Shown here: positions 1 through 5,520 of the stretch, one piece after another | Numbering within the stretch: position 1 is the stretch's first letter | Layout: each line of letters begins with the position of its first letter | NCBI GenBank assembly: GCA_934572355.1 | Contig: CAKTKV010000106.1 | Coordinates: 1-5,520, forward strand | Direction: 5' to 3' | Length of the DNA: 5,520 bases | Source of the DNA: an uncultured Oscillospiraceae bacterium | GTDB taxonomy: Bacteria > Bacillota > Clostridia > Oscillospirales > Oscillospiraceae | Notes under the pieces: generated by a model | What the model was told of the DNA's origin: nothing | The model's database searches: none | The model's input: only the letters and a program-made list of their open reading frames with translations | Translations under genes and position numbers: made by a program

Positions 1-261
1 ATAAAAGAGCTCAAGGATAACGGCCTGTGGGTCTATGGCACCGCCGCCGACGGGCAGAACGGCCTGTGGTCGACCGACCTCACCGGTGCTATTGCGCTCG
101 TCATCGGCTCCGAGGGCGAGGGCATGAGCCGTCTCGTCAAGGAGAGCTGCGACTTTATTCTCAGCCTGCCCATGAAGGGGCAGGTCAGCTCCCTCAACGC
201 CTCCGCGGCTGCCGCCGTGACGATGTATGAGGTGCTCCGTCAGCGCAGCGCGCAGAGCTGA
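1..261 (+). CDS. rlmB: TrmH/RlmB-family RNA 2'-O-methyltransferase, C-terminal part (5' end outside window)
   Basis: Frame 1 is open from the left edge to TGA at 259-261 and encodes 86 residues. It carries two of the three SPOUT (TrmH-type) motifs. Motif 2 is ALVIGSEGEGMSRLV at partial residues 32-46. Motif 3 runs from LPMKGQVSSLNAS at 56-68 into an Ala-rich helix ending MYEVLRQR. Together these form the trefoil-knot AdoMet pocket and the dimer interface, and the Ser-Leu-Asn of motif 3 is the family hallmark. RlmB methylates the 2'-OH of a guanosine in the 23S rRNA peptidyl-transferase region (G2251 in E. coli) in the cytoplasm. Family members are about 240-270 residues, so roughly the last third is present; the N-terminal substrate-binding domain and motif 1 lie upstream. 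The GSEGEGMSRL/SSLNAS style favours RlmB over other TrmH paralogues, but without the N-terminus the exact target is inferred. Confidence 0.9.
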   Translation: MKELKDNGLWVYGTAADGQNGLWSTDLTGAIALVIGSEGEGMSRLVKESCDFILSLPMKGQVSSLNASAAAAVTMYEVLRQRSAQS

Positions 262-268
262 CATTTTT
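239..268 (+). terminator. Possible weak intrinsic terminator overlapping the methyltransferase stop codon
   Basis: GTCAGC at 239-244 is perfectly complementary to GCTGAC at 257-262, with a 12-nt loop, and is followed by A and then five T's at 264-268. The stop codon TGA (259-261) lies inside the 3' arm. A 6-bp stem with a large loop is weak for a rho-independent terminator, so termination may be partial, or the match may be chance within coding sequence. If real, it would reduce read-through into the downstream membrane-protein gene. Confidence 0.35.
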
Positions 269-313
269 CTCACGCTTCCGCAGTGGAGCATAGCGCGCCC
301 TACATATAGAAAC

Positions 314-318
314 AAGGA
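314..318 (+). promoter_or_regulatory. Ribosome binding site deciding the start of the pseudo-ATPase gene
   Basis: AAGGA lies seven bases before the ATG at 326, an ideal Shine-Dalgarno spacing. The same frame also opens at an ATG at 227. That start lies inside the methyltransferase coding sequence, has no comparable site, and would add 33 residues unlike the rest of the protein, so 326 is preferred. Confidence 0.8.
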
Positions 319-325
319 TCAGGAT

Positions 326-3300
326 ATGAAAGATTTCAGTCTGGACTTCGATCCCACAACTGAATCTTATACCGACATGCCGTTTGACAGCATACTGTCG
401 ACATACGAGCTGGAGTCACACTCGGACGCTTCGTCCGGGGCGGATGACTCCGGCTATTCGCCGTTCTATCTCGATGAGGACGATGACGTGCGTGTCTATA
501 CCCCCGGCACAGCCTCGGCGCATTGGGACGCAGAGCCCGAAGATACCGGCAGCAGCTATGATGACTACGTCGATGACAGTTACGGCGCACAGGATCTTGG
601 CTACGACAACGCTGAGCCTTCCGACGTCGGCAATTACGCAGAGGAGGACAGCAGCAAGCCTTTCCCCACGGTTCCCGGTATCAGCCATCTGAAGAGCTTT
701 CTCAAGAGCAAGCTCCAGCCGAAGTCCGAAAAGCATGTTGCGGACAGTCGGAGCAAGACAGAGCCTGCTGATGATTTTGATTACGATCATTCGTATGCTG
801 CTGCCACACAGAACTACACTCCGGAATATACCGATACATATTACAACGACGACGATTACGGCTATGCTCCCGACGGCAGCGGCACTTATGACTCCGCGCC
901 CGCGCAGGGTACGTGGCAGTATGATGACGGCGGCTACAATGAGCCGCAGCCGGTGGAGGAACCGGAATACGCTCCCCCCGCCACTGAACACTCCGGTGCG
1001 CGCGGCGCAATGGAGCAGGAGGCGCGCCGCTACATCGCGCAGATGCAGGCAGGCTATGAGCAGGACTACGCAGAACCCGAGGTCGAGGACGATCTGCCCT
1101 ACGACCCGAGCACTGACGGCTATGATGCCGACCCGACGCGATATTCCGCCGAGGGCGGCAGCACCGTATACTCCGCCGATCCCGATGCCGAGAACGAGAT
1201 AGACAGCCGCTTCAATCTCAGCGGCAAGCGTGCGGCAAGCCGCATGCAGTACGGCAGCAAAGCTGTCGACCTGAGCGCCGATGAAAACTATGAACCGACA
1301 CCGCAGACCGGGTATAGCCCGTCTCAGTGGACACCGGATTACGACGATCCCGCAAACGACGGCGCGGAAGAAGAGCCCGTCCGCAAAAAGCATAAATTCG
1401 GCAGGAAGAAAAAGAAAAAAGAAAAGCCCGCGCCCGAGGTCGCAGAGCCTGAAACAGACGTCTCCGGTAAACGGACGCCCATCTACAGCGGCTATGACGA
1501 CACCGCCGATAAAAACGGCGAATACGCTGAGGACGACGACTACGGCTTCGATGCGGACGCCGGCGGGGATGGCAAGAAGTTCTCAGAGGAGGACGCGTAC
1601 TTCCCGCCGAGTTTCCGCGAATATGTGCTCTCACTCTTCGCATCGCTGTTCCTGCGCGTCAGGGGCACGGCGCGCGGCGACACCGCCGCGACGATGAGCG
1701 ACAACGAAGAGGATCTCGGAGCCGAGGTCACACCCGCCGCCGCATCAAAATACTACGGTTCGTTCACGCGGTCAATGTCGCTGCGCATTAAAATAAGCGC
1801 GGTGCTGATGGCACTGCTGTGCTACATATCTCTCCAGCTCCCGCTGCCCGGTATGCTGCGCACGCTGCCCGTCTCCGCCGCTGCGTGCTTCGGGCTTCAG
1901 GCAGCGGTCATGCTGCTGTGCCTCGATATTGTCACGACGGCTATTCTCAACATCATGCGGCTGCGCTTCGGGGCGGATACTCTCGCGGTGTTCTCCTGCC
2001 TTATAAGCGGAGCGGACGCGCTGATAGTCGCGCTGTCTGACACGGCGAGGGCGCACATCCCGCTTTGCGCGCTGACAAGCCTCTCGCTTTTCGGCATACT
2101 GATATCGACGTATCTGAACGTCAAGGGGCTGCGCAAAGCAACGCGCGTCCCGGCCATCGGCAAGCGCTTCTACTCCGTGACCGGCGAAAACAAGCTTGGC
2201 AAAAGAGAGCTTACGCTGCTCAAGTCACAGCGCCCGGCGACGGGCTTTGTCCGCCGTGCCGAGGAAGCGCCGCCTGACGAGACACTGTTTCTCAGGCTCG
2301 CCCCGATCCTTGCAGTGCTGGCGCTGCTGCTGGCTGTTATCGTCGCTGCGGTCTCCGGCTGCGGCTCGGACTTTGTCTATATATTCTCCGCACTGCTCGC
2401 CCCGACTGTTCCGTTCATGGCTCTGTCCGCCTTCGCACTGCCGTATTTTCTCGGCACGGCGCGCATATTCAGAGTCGGCGGCGCTATCGCCGGTTGGTCC
2501 GGTCTGTGTGACCTCGGCGTGAGCAAGAGCCTCATCGTCACCGACCGCGACCTCTTCCCCGAAGAGTGCGTGACGATGGAGAGCGTGCGCATATTCGCCG
2601 ACGGCGATGCACAGAACGTCATCTCCTACGCCGGGACTATGGTCGCGGCGGTCGGCTCCTGCGCCGCGGGATGCTTCGGAAAGCTCATGGAGGAAAACGG
2701 CTGCTCTCTCAAGCATGTTGAGAACTTTGAATGTCTCCCCGGCGGCGGGGCAAGCGGCATTATCGACGGACGCACCGTTCTGTGCGGCAGCACCGATCTG
2801 ATGCGGCTGATGAATGTGCGCATCCCCTTCCGCCTGACGGACAAGACCTCCGTCCTCCTCGCGATCGACGGCATACTTTACGGCATTTTCTCCCTGCACT
2901 ATGAACCGATGCCGCAGGTGCGCCGCGCACTTATAGACCTTGTGCGCTCCGACCGGCACCCGGTCTTCGCGATACGCGACTTCAACATTAACCCTGAGCT
3001 TCTGCACAACATATTCGACATTGCTACCGACGGCTACGACTTTCCGCCTTATGTGGAGCGCTTCGAGCTGTCGACCCCATCCTCCGGTAAGGACAGCCGC
3101 ATCGCCGCCGTTGTCTGCAACGAGGGCTTAGGGCCGCTCACCGAGGTCGCCGATGTCGGGCACAAGATATACATGGCGACGAGAACGAACCTGCTGCTGA
3201 CGACCATTGCAGCAGTGATCGGCGTGTTCACAGTGTTTGTGAAGTTCCTGACCGCTGGAAGCGTCAGTCTCGGCTTTATACTGCTGTCGGCTCTGCTGTG

Positions 3301-3346
3301 GGCTCTGCCCGCCGCTGCTGTCAGCCTGTACGTCAACACGAAGTGA
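326..3346 (+). CDS. Membrane pseudo-P-type ATPase (P1B-like, catalytic motifs lost) with long acidic disordered N-terminus
   Basis: The 1006-residue protein has no established function that I recognise. Residues 1-430 are low complexity, acidic and Tyr/Asp/Gly/Pro-rich (many DDY, YDD and DYGY runs), with a possible helix near 221-245 and a Lys/Arg patch at 353-367. Residues 425-447 look like an amphipathic helix. Eight predicted membrane segments follow: about 490-508, 516-536, 552-571, 578-597, 658-678, 683-710, 955-978 and 980-1004. This 4+2+2 pattern matches P1B ATPases. Between the last two pairs lies a P/N-like domain (718-954). LAPTVPF (691-697) sits where CPC/CPx belongs. VTDRDLFPE (738-746) replaces DKTGTLT. 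GGGASGIIDG (806-815) and LCGS (819-822) resemble the N-domain glycine motif. AIRDFN (882-887) replaces TGDN. CNEGLGPLTEVADVG (931-945) aligns with GDGxNDAPAL...ADVG. Phosphorylation and ATP-driven transport are therefore unlikely; a structural, sensory or regulatory membrane role is inferred. It has a good RBS, lies 64 nt after the methyltransferase gene, and is followed by a strong terminator. Confidence 0.8.
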   Translation: MKDFSLDFDPTTESYTDMPFDSILSTYELESHSDASSGADDSGYSPFYLDEDDDVRVYTPGTASAHWDAEPEDTGSSYDDYVDDSYGAQDLGYDNAEPSDVGNYAEEDSSKPFPTVPGISHLKSFLKSKLQPKSEKHVADSRSKTEPADDFDYDHSYAAATQNYTPEYTDTYYNDDDYGYAPDGSGTYDSAPAQGTWQYDDGGYNEPQPVEEPEYAPPATEHSGARGAMEQEARRYIAQMQAGYEQDYAEPEVEDDLPYDPSTDGYDADPTRYSAEGGSTVYSADPDAENEIDSRFNLSGKRAASRMQYGSKAVDLSADENYEPTPQTGYSPSQWTPDYDDPANDGAEEEPVRKKHKFGRKKKKKEKPAPEVAEPETDVSGKRTPIYSGYDDTADKNGEYAEDDDYGFDADAGGDGKKFSEEDAYFPPSFREYVLSLFASLFLRVRGTARGDTAATMSDNEEDLGAEVTPAAASKYYGSFTRSMSLRIKISAVLMALLCYISLQLPLPGMLRTLPVSAAACFGLQAAVMLLCLDIVTTAILNIMRLRFGADTLAVFSCLISGADALIVALSDTARAHIPLCALTSLSLFGILISTYLNVKGLRKATRVPAIGKRFYSVTGENKLGKRELTLLKSQRPATGFVRRAEEAPPDETLFLRLAPILAVLALLLAVIVAAVSGCGSDFVYIFSALLAPTVPFMALSAFALPYFLGTARIFRVGGAIAGWSGLCDLGVSKSLIVTDRDLFPEECVTMESVRIFADGDAQNVISYAGTMVAAVGSCAAGCFGKLMEENGCSLKHVENFECLPGGGASGIIDGRTVLCGSTDLMRLMNVRIPFRLTDKTSVLLAIDGILYGIFSLHYEPMPQVRRALIDLVRSDRHPVFAIRDFNINPELLHNIFDIATDGYDFPPYVERFELSTPSSGKDSRIAAVVCNEGLGPLTEVADVGHKIYMATRTNLLLTTIAAVIGVFTVFVKFLTAGSVSLGFILLSALLWALPAAAVSLYVNTK

Positions 3347-3364
3347 CAAGCTTAACCTTATAAG

Positions 3365-3397
3365 CCTGCGCCTTTGATTCAAGGGCGCGGGTTTTTT
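3365..3397 (+). terminator. Strong rho-independent terminator after the pseudo-ATPase gene
   Basis: CCTGCGCCTTT (3365-3375) pairs with AAGGGCGCGGG (3381-3391) over 11 bp, including two G-T wobbles, around the 5-nt loop GATTC. Six T's follow at 3392-3397. The flanking AAG (3362-3364) and TTT can extend the stem slightly. It begins 18 nt after the stop codon and separates this gene from the EF-G-like transcription unit. Confidence 0.92.
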
Positions 3398-3408
3398 CAA
3401 TTTTCCTG

Positions 3409-3437
3409 TTGCCAAGCTGATTTTCATAGTGTATAAT
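3409..3437 (+). promoter_or_regulatory. Sigma-A-type promoter of the EF-G-like gene
   Basis: The -35 box TTGCCA (3409-3414) and a perfect -10 box TATAAT (3432-3437) are separated by exactly 17 bp in an AT-rich stretch just after the terminator. Transcription would start near 3444, leaving a leader of about 57 nt before the ATG at 3502. That excludes the in-frame ATG at 3445 as a useful start. I see no operator palindrome or riboswitch-like fold in the short leader. Confidence 0.88.
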
Positions 3438-3485
3438 AAATTGATTGCTGATTACTATTTTGCATAAAAGCACATATAAACCAAC

Positions 3486-3495
3486 AGAGAGGAAG
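3486..3495 (+). promoter_or_regulatory. Ribosome binding site of the EF-G-like gene
   Basis: AGAGAGGAAG is purine-rich, and its GAGG core at 3489-3492 lies nine bases before the ATG at 3502. It selects that ATG over the one at 3445. The protein from 3502 begins MSYETKNIRNICLLGHGNSG, with the P-loop at the usual distance from an EF-G N-terminus. Confidence 0.85.
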
Positions 3496-3501
3496 CAACA
3501 A

Positions 3502-5520
3502 ATGAGCTACGAAACCAAAAACATTCGCAACATCTGCCTGCTGGGTCACGGCAACAGCGGCAAAACCAGTCTGGCTGAGAGCATGCTCTTCACCACCGGC
3601 GCTATCGACCGTCAGGGTAAGGTCAGCGACGGCAACACCGTCTGCGACTACGACGCCGAAGAGATCAAGCGCCAGATAACCATATCCGCATCCGTCGCGC
3701 CTGTCGAGTTCGGCGGCTGCAAGATCAACGTCCTTGACTGCCCCGGCTACTTCGACTTCGTCGGCGAAGCCCTCGCGTCCATCCGTGCCGTTGAAGCAGG
3801 CGTCATCCTGTGCTCGGCAAAGGACGGTATCTCCGTCGGCGCAGAGCGTTCCTGGAAGTACCTCAAGGCCGCGAACGTCCCCGCCGCTTTCTGCATCTCC
3901 AAGTGCGATGAGGAGCACGGCGACTACTATGCAGTGCTCGACGCACTCAAGGCAAAGTACGGCAGCATCGTCTGCGCTGTCACCGTCCCCATGTCTGACG
4001 GCACCGGTGTTATCGACGTTGTCCACAACGTCGCTTACCAGACCAAGGGCGGCAAGACCGCCAAGGTCGCTGTTCCCGCTTCTGACGCAAGCAAGGTCGA
4101 AGAGCTGCGTGAGGCTCTGATGGAGACCGCTGCCGGCGCTACTGAGGAGCTCATGGAGAAGTTCTTCGAGAACATGGAGCTGAGCGAGGAAGACACCATC
4201 GAGGGTCTGCGCATCGGTCTGAGAGAGCGCAGCGTCGTTCCCGTTTTCGCAAGCGCTGCGATGAGCAACATCGGCACCGAGGCTATGCTTCAGGGTATTG
4301 TTGATTACGTCTCCAACCCCGCCGAGATGGACGGCATCGACCCCGCCGGTACCACCGTCGGCTTCGTGTTCAAGACCATTTCCGACCAGTTCGGCAAGTA
4401 CAGCTTCGTCAAGATCATGCAGGGCAAGATCACCGCTGATATGTCCCTGCGCGATGTCCGCACCTCCAGCACCGATAAGCTCGGCCGTCTCTACACCGTC
4501 TGCGGCAAGAAGACCACCGAGGTCAAGGAAGCCTGCTGCGGCGATATCGTCGCCGTCGGCAAGATGGATTGGAGAACCGGCGACACGGTCTGCGATCCGA
4601 AGAACGAGGTCGAGCTGCCCGCTATCGAGCTGCCCGAGCCCTGCTACTCCATGGCTATCTCCCCCAAGACCAAGGGTCAGGACGACAAGGTCGCCGGCGG
4701 TCTTGCAAGACTCAACGAGGAAGATATCTCCTTCCATCTTGTCAACAACGCCGAGACCCACCAGATGGTCATCTCCGGCGAGGGCGACATTCAGGTCGAC
4801 GTTCTCTGCGCAAAGCTCAAGAGCCGCTTCGGCGTTGAGACCGAGCTCAAGCCCGCGCGCGTTGCTTACCGTGAGAAGATCAAGGGCAAGGTCGAGGCAC
4901 ACGGCCGTCATAAGAAGCAGTCCGGCGGTTCCGGCCAGTTCGGTGACGTTTGGATCCGCTTCGAGCCGCAGGACGAGCAGGACGATATGATCTTCGCGGA
5001 GGAAGTCTTCGGCGGCTCCGTCCCCAAGAACTTCTTCCCCTCCGTCGAAAAGGGTCTGCGCAACGCAGTAGTCAAGGGCGTCCTCGCCGGCTACCCGCTG
5101 GTCGGCCTGAAGGCCACTCTGTACGACGGCTCCTACCACCCTGTCGACTCCAACGATATGGCTTTCCAGACCGCTGCACGTCTGGCATATCAGGACGGTA
5201 TCCCCAAGGCCAAGCCCACCATTCTTGAGCCTATCGGCCTGCTTCAGGTCACCATCCCCGACGCGAACCTCGGCGACATCATGAGCGATATCAGCTCCAA
5301 GCGCCGCGGCACCGTGCTCGGCATGACTGCTGAGGACGGCATGCAGACCGTCGAGGCTGAGGTACCCATGGCTGAGATGAGCTCCTACACGATCGACCTG
5401 CGCTCCATGACTCAGGGCCGCGGCTCCTTCACCTGCAAGTTCATCCGCTACGAAGAGGCTCCCGGCAATGTCCAGCAGAAGGTCATTGAGGAAGCAAAGG
5501 CAGCCGAGGATAAGGAATAA
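3502..5520 (+). CDS. fusA2: Elongation factor G-like translational GTPase (EF-G2-type paralogue)
   Basis: The complete 672-residue protein (TAA at 5518-5520) has the five-domain layout of EF-G, which drives tRNA-mRNA translocation or ribosome recycling using GTP. G motifs: G1 GHGNSGKT (15-22), G2 region KRQIT (56-60), G3 DCPGYFDF (79-86), G4 SKCD (133-136), G5 ASAAM (250-254). Domain II starts near 284. Domain III includes the SGEGDIQVDVL segment (425-435). Domain IV starts near 455 with KQSGGSGQFGDVW and has the decoding-centre loop SYHPVDSN (544-551). Domain V follows from about 573 (EPIGLLQVTIP). Canonical EF-G has AHIDAGKTT, RGITI, DTPGHVDF and NKMD. Here the catalytic His is Tyr83, RG is RQ, and G4 begins with Ser, features I associate with EF-G2-like proteins. 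The length is slightly short of the usual ~690-700. The gene is not next to rpsL/rpsG/tuf within the window. Codons are strongly biased to GAC, AAG, GTC and ATC, suggesting high expression. The symbol is tentative; automated annotation would probably call it elongation factor G. Confidence 0.92.
   Translation: MSYETKNIRNICLLGHGNSGKTSLAESMLFTTGAIDRQGKVSDGNTVCDYDAEEIKRQITISASVAPVEFGGCKINVLDCPGYFDFVGEALASIRAVEAGVILCSAKDGISVGAERSWKYLKAANVPAAFCISKCDEEHGDYYAVLDALKAKYGSIVCAVTVPMSDGTGVIDVVHNVAYQTKGGKTAKVAVPASDASKVEELREALMETAAGATEELMEKFFENMELSEEDTIEGLRIGLRERSVVPVFASAAMSNIGTEAMLQGIVDYVSNPAEMDGIDPAGTTVGFVFKTISDQFGKYSFVKIMQGKITADMSLRDVRTSSTDKLGRLYTVCGKKTTEVKEACCGDIVAVGKMDWRTGDTVCDPKNEVELPAIELPEPCYSMAISPKTKGQDDKVAGGLARLNEEDISFHLVNNAETHQMVISGEGDIQVDVLCAKLKSRFGVETELKPARVAYREKIKGKVEAHGRHKKQSGGSGQFGDVWIRFEPQDEQDDMIFAEEVFGGSVPKNFFPSVEKGLRNAVVKGVLAGYPLVGLKATLYDGSYHPVDSNDMAFQTAARLAYQDGIPKAKPTILEPIGLLQVTIPDANLGDIMSDISSKRRGTVLGMTAEDGMQTVEAEVPMAEMSSYTIDLRSMTQGRGSFTCKFIRYEEAPGNVQQKVIEEAKAAEDKE

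Noticed and set aside
27..230. Small Arg-rich open frame at the left edge
   Set aside because: It is out of frame within the methyltransferase 3' end, whose motifs are unmistakable in frame 1.
262..313. Promoter for the pseudo-ATPase gene (TATAGA at 305-310, TTCCGC at 276-281)
   Set aside because: The -10-like box has no -35 partner at 16-18 bp, and a start from it would fall on the ribosome binding site. The upstream CTGACA (258-263) has no -10 at the right distance.
227..325. Upstream ATG start extending the pseudo-ATPase by 33 residues
   Set aside because: It lies inside the methyltransferase coding region, has no suitable Shine-Dalgarno site, and the ATG at 326 has AAGGA at ideal spacing.
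416..1393. A 325-codon open frame on the - strand opposite the acidic tail
   Set aside because: Antisense reading of GAC/TAC/GAG-rich codons gives Val/Ile/Arg-rich sequence that only mimics a membrane protein. The + strand has the RBS and continues in one frame into clear membrane and P-type-like domains.
1403..1426. A-rich tract (AAGAAAAAGAAAAAAG) as a programmed frameshift site
   Set aside because: The A AAA AAG heptamer at 1415-1421 is in the wrong phase for -1 slippage, and the zero frame runs on uninterrupted into the membrane domain. It is simply the poly-Lys coding tract.
2840..2851. TDKTS (residues 838-842) as a surviving P-type phosphorylation motif
   Set aside because: It lies after the N-domain-like glycine motif, about 100 residues downstream of where DKTGT belongs, in a turn before a beta strand (VLLAIDG). 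It is a chance resemblance.
3424..5139. A 571-codon open frame on the - strand opposite the EF-G-like gene
   Set aside because: It is antisense to a fully recognisable, conserved EF-G coding sequence. Strong G/C-ending codon bias suppresses stops on the other strand, and the translation is a Leu/Val/Asp/Gly-rich mirror with no family resemblance.
3502..5520. Tetracycline-resistance ribosomal protection protein (TetM/TetO class)
   Set aside because: The domain IV loop HPVDSN and the KQSGGSGQFGDV segment follow EF-G, and the whole protein matches EF-G layout rather than the TetM N-terminus and loop. No resistance-type mobile context is seen.

Overview
The window reads as chromosomal DNA from a moderately GC-rich member of the Clostridia, most likely a gut-type Oscillospiraceae/Ruminococcaceae relative. 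This is an inference from the G/C-rich third codon positions, the Firmicutes-like Shine-Dalgarno sites and consensus sigma-A-type promoter, and the style of the EF-G-like protein. No rRNA or other phylogenetic marker is present to settle it. All three genes lie on the + strand. I see no mobile element, CRISPR array, tRNA or rRNA.

Layout: (1) bases 1-261 hold the last 86 codons of a SPOUT-class RNA 2'-O-methyltransferase of the TrmH/RlmB family, cut by the left edge. Its stop codon sits inside a short hairpin followed by five T's, a possible weak terminator. (2) Bases 326-3346 encode a 1006-residue protein with two very different halves. The first ~430 residues are acidic, rich in Tyr, Asp and Gly, and apparently disordered. 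The second half has the 4+2+2 membrane layout of a P1B (heavy-metal) P-type ATPase and recognisable remnants of its P and N domains. Every catalytic signature (CPx, TGES, DKTGT, HP, TGDN, GDGxND) is replaced or missing, and the actuator domain is shrunken. I interpret it as a pseudo-P-type ATPase, and it is the most interesting object here. (3) Bases 3365-3397 form a strong intrinsic terminator, followed by a near-consensus promoter (TTGCCA - 17 bp - TATAAT). (4) Bases 3502-5520 encode a complete 672-residue EF-G-like translational GTPase. Its catalytic-His position is Tyr and several G motifs are non-canonical, so it looks like the EF-G2-type paralogue rather than the housekeeping factor.

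How the genes relate: the terminator and promoter make the EF-G-like gene its own transcription unit. The pseudo-ATPase gene has a good ribosome binding site but no convincing promoter of its own, so it may be read through from the methyltransferase gene. Both outer genes act on the ribosome (23S rRNA modification and translocation), but nothing in the sequence ties the membrane pseudo-ATPase to translation.
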